Assembly (NCBI GenBank): GCA_963772635.1
Contig: CAVYYK010000035.1
Coordinates: 62,001-126,000, forward strand
Reading direction: 5' to 3'
DNA from: JAUXFS01 sp963772635
Lineage (GTDB): Bacteria; Pseudomonadota; Alphaproteobacteria; Rhodospirillales; Defluviicoccaceae
DNA length: 64,000 nucleotides
A model generated the notes under the pieces. The model saw only the letters and a program-made list of their open reading frames with translations, did no database searches and was not told the DNA's origin. Positions 53,971 through 64,000 of the stretch are shown here, piece after piece (within the stretch, counting starts at the first letter, position 1; each line of letters begins with the position of its first letter). A program made the position numbers and the translations under genes.

Positions 53971-54023
53971 TTGACAGCTCGAAAACGGCGACCTAACTAG
54001 CACTCGACCGGGCAGACTGCCAA
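53971..54023 (+). promoter_or_regulatory. groESL promoter with CIRCE (HrcA) element
   Basis: A strong sigma-70-type promoter, TTGACA (53971-53976), 17-bp spacer and TAACTA (53994-53999), overlaps a CIRCE-like inverted repeat. CTAGCACTC (53997-54005), a nine-base spacer and GACTGCCAA (54015-54023) differ from TTAGCACTC-N9-GAGTGCTAA at three positions. HrcA repression of groESL is the expected outcome; CCTTGACA may also serve RpoH. Confidence 0.75.
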
Positions 54024-54072
54024 TAGCTCGGGTCAGTGGTCTGAAGTAAATTGGTTGCAAGGAGAGAAAGCG

Positions 54073-54387
54073 ATGAAATTCAAGCCGCTGCACGATCGCG
54101 TGCTGGTGAGGCGCATCGAGCAGGAAGAAAAGACGAAGGGCGGAATCATCATCCCCGACACCGCGAAGGAGAAGCCGCAGGAAGGCGAGATCATCGCCGC
54201 CGGTCCGGGTGCACGCAACGACGACGGCAAGCTGGCGCCGCTCGACGTGAAGGCCGGGGATCGGGTGCTGTTCGGCAAGTGGTCGGGTACCGAGGTCAAG
54301 ATCGACGGCGAGGACCTGTTGATCATGAAGGAAAGTGACATTCTCGGTATCATCGACATATCGACGATGAAGGAAAAGGCTGCCTAG
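54073..54387 (+). CDS. groES: Co-chaperonin GroES
   Basis: A 104-residue co-chaperonin forming the lid of the GroEL cage. It starts MKFKPLHDRVLVRRIEQEEK, and the mobile-loop segment TKGGIIIPDTAKEKPQEGEI and the end KESDILGIID are canonical. GGAGAG precedes the ATG at 54073. The operon continues with groEL 18 bp downstream. A CIRCE element and promoter lie upstream. Confidence 0.97.
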   Translation: MKFKPLHDRVLVRRIEQEEKTKGGIIIPDTAKEKPQEGEIIAAGPGARNDDGKLAPLDVKAGDRVLFGKWSGTEVKIDGEDLLIMKESDILGIIDISTMKEKAA

Positions 54388-54405
54388 GAAAGGGGCTGAA
54401 AACAG

Positions 54406-56061
<1,656 letters not shown>

Positions 56062-56090
56062 CGCCCGACACCGTCACCTTCGAGAACCAT

Positions 56091-56118
56091 GGGGCCGCGC
56101 ATCGCCGCGGCCCCTTTT
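56091..56118 (+). terminator. groEL: Rho-independent terminator of groESL
   Basis: GGGGCCGCG (56091-56099), a six-base loop and CGCGGCCCC (56106-56114), followed by TTTT. A textbook terminator 29 bp after the groEL stop. Confidence 0.9.
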
Positions 56119-56181
56119 CGTTACCGGCAACCTCGAACAAACGCGGGTGCGAGCCTCGAAGCCCGGCGAAGCGGGCATTTT

Positions 56182-56460
56182 CTAGTGAAGTGTCAGAAGG
56201 GTATCGGCGTAGCGAAACTCCGCCGGCTTGGCCAGCGTCGCGGCGGTCACCGTGACCGAGTGCAATCGCCCATCCAGGTTGTGCTGCCAAAAATCGAGGA
56301 AGCGATTGAGAACCGGAAATGCCGGAGCGATATCAAAGTCCTGCCAAATGAAACTTTGCAGCAATGCGGGATGGTCGGGGAGATGGTAGGTGATCTCCGC
56401 CATCGTCAAACGGTATCTCAGCATTCGTAGCTCAATCGCACGCATCTGAAAGTAGTCCAT
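56182..56460 (-). CDS. Usg family protein (copy 2)
   Basis: A 92-residue Usg-family protein, strongly similar to the copy at 53547-53810: RYRLTMAEITYHLPDHPALL, QSFIWQDFDIAPAFPVLNRF, LDFWQHNLDGRLHSVTV and the shared ending LLTLH. ATG 56460 gives the usual length; the open frame continues upstream but the extra residues look non-coding. It is convergent with groEL. Function is unknown for the family. Confidence 0.85.
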   Translation of the reverse strand: MDYFQMRAIELRMLRYRLTMAEITYHLPDHPALLQSFIWQDFDIAPAFPVLNRFLDFWQHNLDGRLHSVTVTAATLAKPAEFRYADTLLTLH

Positions 56461-56668
56461 GCATACTTCTGTCTCGTAATAAGGGATATCGTGCCAAAAT
56501 TCTCGGGGAATATCAACTAAAAATAGCACTTTTCGTGCATCATGTCGCTTCCGTTTGAGCGGGAGCATGCATGCCGGCGGCCTCACGCCTGGACACCGGG
56601 ATCGTCCTGGACCATCCTGGGGCGAGGGCGGCAGTGGATCCTGTTTTGCAGCCGGGGGGCGTGGTTCG

Positions 56669-57403
56669 ATGATCGTGTTGTTTACCGATTTCGGTCTCAC
56701 CGGACCCTATACCGGTCAGGTCAAGGCGGTGCTCCACCGCGAAGCGCCGCGGGTTCCGGTAATCGACCTTTTTGCCGACGCGCCGAGCCATGATCCGAAG
56801 GCGGCCGCCTACCTGTTGGCTGCCTATGCCGAGGAATTCCCGCCGGGAACGGTATTTCTCTCGGTCGTCGACCCCGGCGTCGGCGGTTTGCGCATGGCCG
56901 GGGTGCTGTTGGCCGACGGCCGCTGGTACGTGGGTCCCGAAAACGGCTTGTTCGAACTGATCATCCGCCGATGCAAAGAGCCGCCGCGATGGTGGCACGT
57001 AACCTGGCGGCCCGAGAGGTTGTCGCCCACGTTTCACGGCCGAGACCTGTTCGCGCCGGTGGCGGCGCGGATCGCAAAGGACGGATTACCGAGCGGCCAG
57101 GAGCACCCGATCGACGAGATCCGTCGGCTCGACTGGCCCAACGATCTCGCGGAGATCGTCTATGTGGATGTGTTCGGCAACGCAATGACCGGTGTGCGCG
57201 CTTCGACCGTCCCCGCGACGGCGGAGGTGCTCGTTTCCGGGCGGCGGTTGAAACGGGCCGAAACGTTCTCCGACGTACCGCCCGGTCAGGCCTTCTGGTA
57301 CGAAAATGCCAACGGACTGCTGGAGATCGCCGTGAACATGGGGAGGGCCGATCTGGCTCTCGGAATCGAGCCGGCATGCCCGATCGAAATCTGCGGCGTT
57401 TGA
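56669..57403 (+). CDS. SAM hydrolase/SAM hydroxide adenosyltransferase family protein (DUF62)
   Basis: A 244-residue member of the chlorinase/fluorinase-like family whose common bacterial members hydrolyse S-adenosylmethionine to adenosine and methionine. The start IVLFTDFGLTGPYTGQVKAV, the VFLSVVDPGVGG segment, WYVGPENGLFE and TFHGRDLFAPVAARIA are diagnostic. The halogenase-specific loop is absent. ATG 56669 is chosen over upstream in-frame codons because the conserved strand begins immediately. Confidence 0.88.
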   Translation: MIVLFTDFGLTGPYTGQVKAVLHREAPRVPVIDLFADAPSHDPKAAAYLLAAYAEEFPPGTVFLSVVDPGVGGLRMAGVLLADGRWYVGPENGLFELIIRRCKEPPRWWHVTWRPERLSPTFHGRDLFAPVAARIAKDGLPSGQEHPIDEIRRLDWPNDLAEIVYVDVFGNAMTGVRASTVPATAEVLVSGRRLKRAETFSDVPPGQAFWYENANGLLEIAVNMGRADLALGIEPACPIEICGV

Positions 57404-57518
57404 CGGTGCGGCCCGGTATTTGCGAGTGTATGGTGGATTTTCCTCAAGCGTCACTGTTAATGTTCAAGTACAGGCGTCATATGCATGGACGGGCCAAGGT
57501 GATGGAGCGCGGTTGCCG

Positions 57519-58340
57519 ATGTTCAGCGTGAAATTCTGGGGCGTGCGAGGCAGTATTGCCTGTCCGTCTCCGAAGCACGTCAGATATGGCGGCAATACCA
57601 GTTGCATCGAGGTGGCGGTCGGAGAGCACCGGTTCATCCTCGATGCGGGCACGGGGATCCGCAATCTCAGCAAGGAATTTCTGCGCAACGACGTCCGTAC
57701 CGTCCACCTGCTGCTCAGCCATACCCATTGGGATCACGTCATCGGCTTCCCGTTTTTCCGCCCCGCTTACGATCCCAAGCGCCGAATGCACATCCTCGCC
57801 GGCCACGTAAAGCACCACGGCGGAATCCAGAGAGTTCTGTCCAAGCATATGATCTCCCCATTCTTCCCCGTTCCGCTGGACGCGATGAAGGCGATCAGGG
57901 AATTCGAGGATTTCGAGGCGGGCGATACGTTCAGATTGTGTCCCGGCGTGAACGTTCGGACGACGCCACTGAACCATCCGGACGGCGCAACGGGCTACCG
58001 GATCGAGCACGGGGGCAAGGCAGCGTGCTACGTCACCGACACCGAACATGTTCCCGGCCAGCCGGATCAGAATATCCTCGGCCTGATCGAAGGTGCGGAT
58101 CTGGTCGTTTACGACAGCAGCTACACCGAGGAGGAGTTTCCCAGCCACGTCAGTTGGGGGCATTCCACCTGGAACGAGGGCATGCGCCTGTGTCGGATGG
58201 CTGGTGTCAAGAAACTGGCCATCTTCCACCACGAACCCGATCACGAAGACGCCTTCATGGAAAATCTCGAGGCCGAGGCGACCGCCGCCTGGGAGGGCAA
58301 CGTCGTCGCCCGCGAGGGTATGGAAATCAGACTGGATTGA
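57519..58340 (+). CDS. MBL-fold metallohydrolase, cyclic-phosphodiesterase-like
   Basis: A 273-residue metallo-beta-lactamase-fold hydrolase. It begins MFSVKFWGVRGSIACPSPKH, and the metal motif is LLSHTHWDHVIG (HxHxDH). The GGNTSCIEV, DAGTGIRNL, CYVTDTEH and HSTWNEGMRLCRMAGVKKL segments match proteins annotated as cAMP phosphodiesterase class-II-like or MBL hydrolases near signalling genes. The substrate is uncertain. GGAGCG lies about ten bases before ATG 57519. Confidence 0.85.
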   Translation: MFSVKFWGVRGSIACPSPKHVRYGGNTSCIEVAVGEHRFILDAGTGIRNLSKEFLRNDVRTVHLLLSHTHWDHVIGFPFFRPAYDPKRRMHILAGHVKHHGGIQRVLSKHMISPFFPVPLDAMKAIREFEDFEAGDTFRLCPGVNVRTTPLNHPDGATGYRIEHGGKAACYVTDTEHVPGQPDQNILGLIEGADLVVYDSSYTEEEFPSHVSWGHSTWNEGMRLCRMAGVKKLAIFHHEPDHEDAFMENLEAEATAAWEGNVVAREGMEIRLD

Positions 58341-58393
58341 GCGGCGCCTGTTACCGATGTTCCTCGCTCCCGAAAGAGCGGGTCCGGGCAACC

Positions 58394-59691
58394 TCAGCGT
58401 TCGCGGAACGCCTCGTGGCGAAGCTTGAGGACCGGCTTGATCAGGTACTCCATCACCGATTTCGTTCCGGTGTGAATGTCGACCGTGGCCTGCATGCCCG
58501 GGGTGATCGGCAGCTTACCCTCCTCTTCGCCGAGGTAGGTTTTGTCGGTCTGGACGATGACCCGGAAGTAAGGGATCCCGTTCTGGTCGGTGGTCGAATT
58601 CGGGGGCGACGTGCGCGACGGTGCCGTCGAGCCCGCCATAGCGGGCGAAATCGTAGGTACTGACCTTGACCAGGCTCCGCTGCCCTTCGTTGACGTAGCC
58701 GCGGTCGGTGGGGTTGAGCTTGGCCTCGACGACCAGCTTGTCGCCGGTGGGGACGATCTCCATGATCGGCTCTCCGGGCGAGACAATGCCGCCGATGGTA
58801 TAGTAGCGGAGCTTCTTGACGATTCCGTCGATGGGGCTTTTGATTTCCGCCCGCACGCCCTGCTCGGTCGCTTCGGCCAGCAGTTCCTCCAACTGGGCGA
58901 TCGCCTGTTCGGTACGACCCAGCTGTTCCTCGGCCTCACGCTGGAAATGGGTCTCCCCTTCGCGCCGTCGTTGCTCCGCCTCGGCGACGGCGGCACGTGC
59001 ACGGGGAACGGCAGGGATGAGGCTCTGCAGCTCGCCTTCCAGGCTTTCGACCTCGGCTCTCAACTCGAGATGGTCCATCTTTGCGGTCAAACCCTCGGCC
59101 AGCAACGACTTCGACATCTTCAGCCGCTCGTGGGCGAGGGCCAGGTTCCGGCTCACCGCCCGCTTGCGGGCCTCGAGTTCCTGCACCTCCAGTTCCCGTT
59201 GCTTGGCCTGCTCGCGCAGCACACCGAGGCTCGAGTCGAGCTCATGGCGGCGGGCCAGGAACTCCCGCTGCTCGGCTTCGGCGAGTTTGCCATGTCGCCC
59301 GGCGGCAAGCTCCGGAAACTTCGGTTCCTTGTTCTCGACCTCGGCCATCAGCCGCGCCCGGCGCAGCAGCTCGCCGTCGAGGCGGGCCTGCAACTCGTCG
59401 CGGTTGACGCCGGCGGTGGCGAGGTCGAGCAGCACGAGCGGATCGCCGGCTTGGACCTTTGCGCCGTCGGTGACGAAGATCCGCTCGATGATGCCGCCTT
59501 CCAGGTGCTGGATGACTTTCACCTTTCCCTGGGGGACGATTTCGCCCGGGGCAACCGCCACTTCGTCTAGCCGGGCGAAGTGGGACCACACCAGGAGCAC
59601 CGACAGCAGCATCATCACCGGCCAGGCGATCGGACGCCAGCCGGGTAGCGGGTGGCGGGAGAGCAGGGCGTCGAGACGGCTCAGGCTGCAC
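58394..59691 (-). CDS. HlyD-family type I secretion adaptor (one frame break, start unclear)
   Basis: Periplasmic membrane-fusion protein of a type I secretion system. A short N-terminal cytoplasmic part and one helix (PVMMLLSVLLVWSHFARLDE) lead to a barrel-lipoyl segment GKVKVIQHLEGGIIERIFV, a long coiled-coil hairpin (residues ~100-290) and the C-terminal domain IKSPIDGIVKKLRYYTIGGI. The frame breaks near 58600: GTVAHVAP must join NSTTDQNGIPYFRVIVQTDK by removing one C. The coding pattern extends to SRLDALLSRHPLPGWRPIAW without a normal start; GTG 59691 would need another one-base shift and ATG 59615 would cut the N terminus. Confidence 0.82.
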
Positions 59692-61474
59692 CTTCCCGCC
59701 GCAATGCGGCCTTGCTCGCCAATGGCGTGTTGACGATCGCCGGCCGTTCCGCCGTTTGGCCACCCTGGGTAGGGACGCGGGCTCCGCCCCACAGCCGAGG
59801 CAGAACCTCGTCGGCCGGTCCGGCAAGCGCGATCCGCCCGCGATCGAGAGCGATAATATCCTTGCACACCCGGAGCAGGATCGGGCTGTGGGTGACGACA
59901 ACCACCGTCCGGGTCATGCCGATCGCGGCTATGGTATTGCCGAGTTCTTGCTCAGCCTGGCGATCCAGGCTGCTCGAGGGCTCGTCCAGCAACAGCACGG
60001 GCGGATCGCCGACCAGCGCCCGGGCGATGGCGATGCGCTGGCGTTGCCCGGCGGAGAGCCGCTGCCCCGCCTCGCCGATCTCGGAGGCGTAGCCGTCGGG
60101 GAGATCGATGATGAACTCGTGGACGCCGGCGGCGGTCGCCGCCTCGATGATCTCCTCGTCCGTCGCCTCCGGCTTGCGGTGGCCGATGTTGTTACGCAGG
60201 GTGCCGGCGAAGACGACGCATTCCTGGGGGACGTAGCCGATCCAGCGGGCGAGCTCGGTTCGGGTGAACTGGGCGACGTCGGCGCCATCCAGCAACACTC
60301 GGCCTTTGGATGGCGGGTACAGACCCTGGGCGAGTTTGAGCAACGTGCTCTTGCCGCTGCCGTTGCGGCCGATCAGGGCGTGGACGCCACCCACCGGGAA
60401 GGTGACGCTGACCTTGTCGACGACCGGCCTTGCGGATTCGGAGTAGGAGAACGCGACGTCCTCCAGGGTTATTTCTCCCAACGGCCGGGGCAGCTCGATC
60501 TCGCCGGTCTGGCGTTCGCTCGCGATGTTGAACACGTGGCCGAGGCGCTCGATCGCCTGGCGGAAGCCGGCATAGGTGCGCCAGGTGCCGACCAGCTGGT
60601 TGAACGGACCGAGCAGCCGACCGCTCAGCATGTTGGTGGCGATCAGCGCGCCGATGGTCAGTTGCTGGTTGATGATGGCGACGGCTCCGACGGTCGTCAG
60701 CGCCACCGTGGTCAGCATGGTGAGCGTGGTGCCGAGACTGGCGTAGCCGTCGGCCTTGGCGCCGCGGACGGCGGCCCGCTCGATGTTGTCGGCGTGCCGC
60801 TCCTCCCAGTATGGCCGCATCGCCCGATCGAGGGCGAGCGCCTTGATCGTCGTCCGGCCGACGATCATCTCGGCGATCAGCCCGTCGCGGGCGAGGACGC
60901 TCTCCCGCTCGTCGCGATTGGCTGTGGCCATGGTATTGCCGGAGCGCCAGGCGACGAACAGGAACAGCGGCAGGATCACCAGCAGCACCCATGCGATCGG
61001 CGCGGCGATGACGAGCGTCAGAGCCAGGAACAGCACCGCGAACGGCAAGTCGGCGATGAGCAGCGCCGAAGCTCCGGAGACGGTGTTGCGGACCACGTCG
61101 ACATCGCGGAACAGCGCCTGCCAATAGGCTGCCGGTCGGCTCTCGAGCACCTGCAAGGGCAGCGACATCAGCTTGTCGAACAGCCGCCGGCCGACCACGA
61201 CGTCGATCCTGAGCGCCACCGTCTGCATAACCCGGGCGCGCGCCTGGCGCAGGACGTAGTCGAAAACCAGAACTGCGGCCATGCCGATGACGAGGCCCTG
61301 AAGGGTGCTGAGACCGGCGTGATACACCACCCGATCGTAGACCTGCAGAACGAACACCGGCACGGCCAGCGCCAGGATGTTGACGAACAACGCCATCACC
61401 AGCACTTCGCGGAGGGCCGGTGTCAGCGGCTGCAGGACCTCACGCAGCCAGGCTCGCGAACCAGATTTCCTCAT
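59681..61474 (-). CDS. Type I secretion ABC transporter (membrane plus ATPase)
   Basis: A 597-residue half-transporter with six membrane helices followed by an ATPase domain. Walker A is LIGRNGSGKSTLLKLAQGLY, the signature is RLSAGQRQRIAIARALVG, Walker B is VLLLDEPSSSLD and the switch histidine is in VVVVTHSPILL. It lacks an N-terminal C39 peptidase domain, as in RTX-type exporters such as PrtD. ATG 61474 begins the conserved part. The HlyD-family partner overlaps its 3' end, so both are co-translated. No secreted substrate gene is adjacent. Confidence 0.9.
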   Translation of the reverse strand: MRKSGSRAWLREVLQPLTPALREVLVMALFVNILALAVPVFVLQVYDRVVYHAGLSTLQGLVIGMAAVLVFDYVLRQARARVMQTVALRIDVVVGRRLFDKLMSLPLQVLESRPAAYWQALFRDVDVVRNTVSGASALLIADLPFAVLFLALTLVIAAPIAWVLLVILPLFLFVAWRSGNTMATANRDERESVLARDGLIAEMIVGRTTIKALALDRAMRPYWEERHADNIERAAVRGAKADGYASLGTTLTMLTTVALTTVGAVAIINQQLTIGALIATNMLSGRLLGPFNQLVGTWRTYAGFRQAIERLGHVFNIASERQTGEIELPRPLGEITLEDVAFSYSESARPVVDKVSVTFPVGGVHALIGRNGSGKSTLLKLAQGLYPPSKGRVLLDGADVAQFTRTELARWIGYVPQECVVFAGTLRNNIGHRKPEATDEEIIEAATAAGVHEFIIDLPDGYASEIGEAGQRLSAGQRQRIAIARALVGDPPVLLLDEPSSSLDRQAEQELGNTIAAIGMTRTVVVVTHSPILLRVCKDIIALDRGRIALAGPADEVLPRLWGGARVPTQGGQTAERPAIVNTPLASKAALRREGAA

Positions 61475-61656
61475 TTGGGGAAATAATACCCCGTTTGAGG
61501 GAGTCTTCCCATACAAAGTTGCAGGCCCGCTTGCCTTGAAGACAATCCGGCTTCGATGCCGTTTACCAACGCCGGGGCGGGGACTACGATTACGAGTCGC
61601 TCTGGGTACCATCTGTCAGACCTGGACCACGCGCCACCGTCGAGCCGGAAACCACC

Positions 61657-62607
61657 ATGACCGACATCGCTGGACCGGCCTATCTGAAGCTGCTCGAAAG
61701 CGGGGAACTGGCCGAGCGCGCCCGCACCGCTCGCGGCCGCCTCCGTGACTGCGACCTCTGTGCCCGGTATTGCCACGTCAACCGGTTGGAGGGAACCGCC
61801 GGAGCGGTGTGCCGGACCGGTGAGCGGGCGGTGGTCAGTTCCTACGGTCCCCACCACGGCGAGGAAACGCCGCTCAGCGGATGGCGCGGCTCCGGCACCA
61901 TCTTCTTCTCCTGGTGCAATCTGCGCTGTCTCTATTGCCAGAACTACGAGATCAGCTGGGAAGGCGAGGGCAGGGAGGTTTCGGCCCGGGAACTGGCGGC
62001 GATGATGCTGTCGCTACAGCGGCAGGGTTGTCACAACATCAACTTCGTTTCCCCCAGCCACGTGGTCGCCCAGATCCTCGCCGCGGTGCTGATCGCCTCC
62101 GGCGACGGTCTGCGGTTGCCGCTGGTGTACAACACCGGGGGATACGACAGCCCGGAGGCACTCGAGTTGCTCGACGGCGTCATCGACATCTATATGCCCG
62201 ATCTCAAGTACGGGGATTCGACGAAGGCGCGGAAACACTCGAAAATCCGGGACTATGTCGCCGTCAACCGGGCGGCGGTCAAGGAGATGCACCGGCAGGT
62301 GGGTGACCTGGCGGTCGATGCGAACGGCATCGCCCGCCGCGGACTGCTGATCCGTCATCTGGTTCTGCCGAACGAGATCGCCGACACCGAAGAGGTTCTT
62401 CGGTTTTTGGCCGAGGAGGTCTCCGCCGACACCTACGTCAACATCATGGGCCAGTACCGTCCCTGCTTTCGGGCCGGGGAACATTCGGAACTGAACCGCC
62501 GGCCGACCGGCGAGGAAATGCGCGCGGCCTTTGGCGCCGCGGCCGAGCACGGTCTCCACCGTCTCGACGAGCGCATGCCCGTCCGTTGGCTGGCGGGGTG
62601 GATGTAG
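61657..62607 (+). CDS. PflA-like radical SAM protein (COG1313 type)
   Basis: A 316-residue radical SAM protein of the pyruvate-formate-lyase-activase-like branch. The cluster motif is WCNLRCLYCQNYEISWEG. An additional N-terminal cysteine set (CDLCARYCHVNRLEG-x7-C) is typical of this branch. LVYNTGGYDSPEALELLDGV, DIYMPDLKYG and GLLIRHLVLPNEIADTEEVL follow. The actual substrate is unknown for most members. It is divergent from the type I ABC gene (182-bp spacer) and converges with the acyltransferase after a seven-base gap. Confidence 0.85.
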   Translation: MTDIAGPAYLKLLESGELAERARTARGRLRDCDLCARYCHVNRLEGTAGAVCRTGERAVVSSYGPHHGEETPLSGWRGSGTIFFSWCNLRCLYCQNYEISWEGEGREVSARELAAMMLSLQRQGCHNINFVSPSHVVAQILAAVLIASGDGLRLPLVYNTGGYDSPEALELLDGVIDIYMPDLKYGDSTKARKHSKIRDYVAVNRAAVKEMHRQVGDLAVDANGIARRGLLIRHLVLPNEIADTEEVLRFLAEEVSADTYVNIMGQYRPCFRAGEHSELNRRPTGEEMRAAFGAAAEHGLHRLDERMPVRWLAGWM

Positions 62608-62614
62608 ACCGCGC

Positions 62615-64000
62615 TCAAAGCTCCAGCGTCACTTCCATGACGTCTTCGTCTGGGAGCTTGTGGCTCTTGAAGCCCACGCCGCGAACCAGTTTGAGCATGC
62701 GTCTGTTGTCGCGGAGAACCTGGCCGACGATCCGCTGGGTGCCGCGGGAACGACAGTAGTGGATCATCTTGTCCAGCAGCTTCCAGCCGAGCCGCTGTCC
62801 CTTGAGATCGGAACGGACGAGGATCGCGTACTCGGCGGTGTCGTTGCTGAGATCGGTGATTGTCCGCACCACGCCGAGGGTCTCGATCCCTGCTCCGTCG
62901 GTCCTCGGTGCGGTGGCGATGAACGCCATCTCGCGGTCGTAGTCGATTTGGGTGAGCCTCGCCATTTCCGTATGCGGGAGATTCCGCACCAGCCCGAAAA
63001 AACGGAAGCGGATATCCTCCGACGTGATCTTTGACAGGAACTCGTAATGGGCCGGCTCGTCCTCCGGGCGGATCGGCCGTAGCAGCACCTTGCGTCCGGA
63101 CGTGAGGGCGAATTCCTCCTCCAGGTCCTTGGGGTAGGGGCGGATCGCCAGATCCCGCCCTGGGGTTCCCGCCACCGGGGCGACGCGAAGGCGAGCCTCC
63201 ACGGCAAGAACCCCGGCCCGGTCGACGAACACCGGGTTGATCTCCAGATCGACCAGTTCCGGGAGGTCGACGATCATCTGCGAAACCTGGACGAGGGTGA
63301 GGCAGAGGGCGCCGATGTTGGCCGGCGGGCGGTCGCCGTAGCCGTGAAGCTGGTGGTATACCCGGGTCCTGGAGATCAGCTCGCGGGCGAGATTGAGATT
63401 GAGCGGCGGCAACGCCACCGCACGATCGCCGATCAGCTCCGCCACCGGCCCGCCTTGGCCGAACGTCACCACCGGCCCGAACACCGGGTCCTGGCAGATG
63501 CCGATCGACACCTCCTGTGCGCCCGGACGGAGGACCATCCGTTCGACCGTGAAGCCCTCGATCATGGCTTCCGGTTTTTTCAGGGCGACCGCGACCAGCA
63601 TGTTTTCGGCAGCCGTTCTGACCGCATCCGGAGTGTCGAGGTACAGGTCGACCCCGCCATTCTCCGCCTTGTGGGCGATATCCGGAGAAAGGATCTTGAT
63701 CGCGACCGGGAAGCCGATTTCGTCGGCGATCACCGCCGCCGCGTCGGGCAATTCGGCGATACGGGCTATCGCCGTCGGAATGCCGTAGGCGGCGAGAATC
63801 GCCTTGGCCTCCCGGCCGTCGATCAACGGTCGACCGGCGGCCAACGTGTCCTCGACCAGGAGGCGGGCGGCATCCGTCGCCGGCGTGAACTCGGCCGGCT
63901 TCGACGGCGGCATCTGCATCAGCATTTCACGGTTGCGGCGGAACCGTACCAAATGCATGAACGCGTCCACCGCCTGGGTCGGGGTGTCGTAGGTGGGGAT
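62615..64000 (-). CDS. Pat-type protein acyltransferase (ATP-grasp plus GNAT), C-terminal part (5' end outside window)
   Basis: Large multidomain protein resembling Pat/YfiQ. The visible ~460 residues comprise an ATP-grasp acyl-CoA-synthetase-like domain (REAKAILAAYGIPTAIARIA, GFPVAIKILSPDIAHKAENG, DLPELVDLEINPVFVD) and a C-terminal GNAT domain (LRPIRPEDEPAHYEFLSKIT, RSDLKGQRLGWKLLDKMIHY). The N-terminal CoA-binding part lies beyond position 64000, and the frame stays open to the edge. Such enzymes acetylate lysines of metabolic enzymes such as acetyl-CoA synthetase. Confidence 0.88.
   Translation of the reverse strand: MPTYDTPTQAVDAFMHLVRFRRNREMLMQMPPSKPAEFTPATDAARLLVEDTLAAGRPLIDGREAKAILAAYGIPTAIARIAELPDAAAVIADEIGFPVAIKILSPDIAHKAENGGVDLYLDTPDAVRTAAENMLVAVALKKPEAMIEGFTVERMVLRPGAQEVSIGICQDPVFGPVVTFGQGGPVAELIGDRAVALPPLNLNLARELISRTRVYHQLHGYGDRPPANIGALCLTLVQVSQMIVDLPELVDLEINPVFVDRAGVLAVEARLRVAPVAGTPGRDLAIRPYPKDLEEEFALTSGRKVLLRPIRPEDEPAHYEFLSKITSEDIRFRFFGLVRNLPHTEMARLTQIDYDREMAFIATAPRTDGAGIETLGVVRTITDLSNDTAEYAILVRSDLKGQRLGWKLLDKMIHYCRSRGTQRIVGQVLRDNRRMLKLVRGVGFKSHKLPDEDVMEVTLEL

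Noticed and set aside
59756..61486. A 576-codon plus-strand frame opposite the type I ABC transporter
   Set aside because: Antisense shadow of a gene with all ABC motifs; no independent start signals or recognisable domain.

Overview
The window is a GC-rich bacterial chromosome segment with the gene set of an alphaproteobacterium, probably Rhodospirillales-like. The signs are a large hopanoid cluster, Usg-family proteins, a stand-alone hisI, an alphaproteobacterial RpoH beside a CIRCE-controlled groESL, and Tad-type pilin-like genes. No tRNA, rRNA or CRISPR array was found.

Layout. 1-6.4 kb: a TRAP transporter (dctM partial, dctQ, dctP), a FAD/Fe-S D-lactate-dehydrogenase-like enzyme and a divergent FadR/LldR-type regulator with two tandem operator-like palindromes, together a 2-hydroxyacid uptake and oxidation locus. 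6.6-21.7 kb: the hopanoid region (hpnM, hpnC, hpnB, hpnD, hpnE, shc, hpnG, convergent hpnH and ispH, and hpnN further on), with a ROK kinase, hisI and rpmF between ispH and hpnN. HpnC/D/E make squalene, Shc cyclises it, HpnH/HpnG begin the C35 side chain, IspH supplies isoprenoid precursors and HpnN exports hopanoids. 21.7-25.2 kb: an islet of lower apparent GC with a tyrosine-recombinase remnant and two unrecognised genes. 25.4-29.6 kb: archease, rtcB, a DUF72 gene, pncB and a DUF2905 gene in one operon. 29.7-37.7 kb: a ThDP enzyme, alcohol dehydrogenase, O-methyltransferase, a LivH permease fused to a lipoprotein-like domain, an SDR, DUF488, a DUF4160/DUF2442 cluster, an AlkA-like glycosylase and an orphan ribbon-helix-helix protein. 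37.7-40.8 kb: an FAH-family hydrolase, a cyclic-phosphodiesterase-like gene and hemN. 41.0-52.0 kb: two TadE-like genes and a convergent TadG-like gene flank an accessory island holding a HEPN/MNT toxin-antitoxin pair between structured ~105-bp repeats, a type III restriction-modification operon with a zeta-like ATPase and small gene inside it, and an iteron-like repeat block. 52.4-58.3 kb: rpoH with a possible leader peptide, groESL between two usg paralogues, a SAM hydrolase and an MBL-fold protein. 58.4-64 kb: a type I secretion ABC/HlyD pair, a PflA-like radical SAM protein and the C-terminal part of a Pat-type protein acyltransferase.

A recurring oddity is broken reading frames in conserved genes. 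Ten otherwise full-length genes carry one or two single-base insertions, mostly within short G or C runs (dctP, hpnN, rtcB, DUF72, livH, cpdA-like, MNT, tadG, hlyD). The type III res and mod genes carry many, while the 7.4-18.9 kb hopanoid stretch has none that I could see. This may be residual sequencing error, recent decay of the defence operon, or both. Spans of broken genes below cover the whole locus across the frame breaks.
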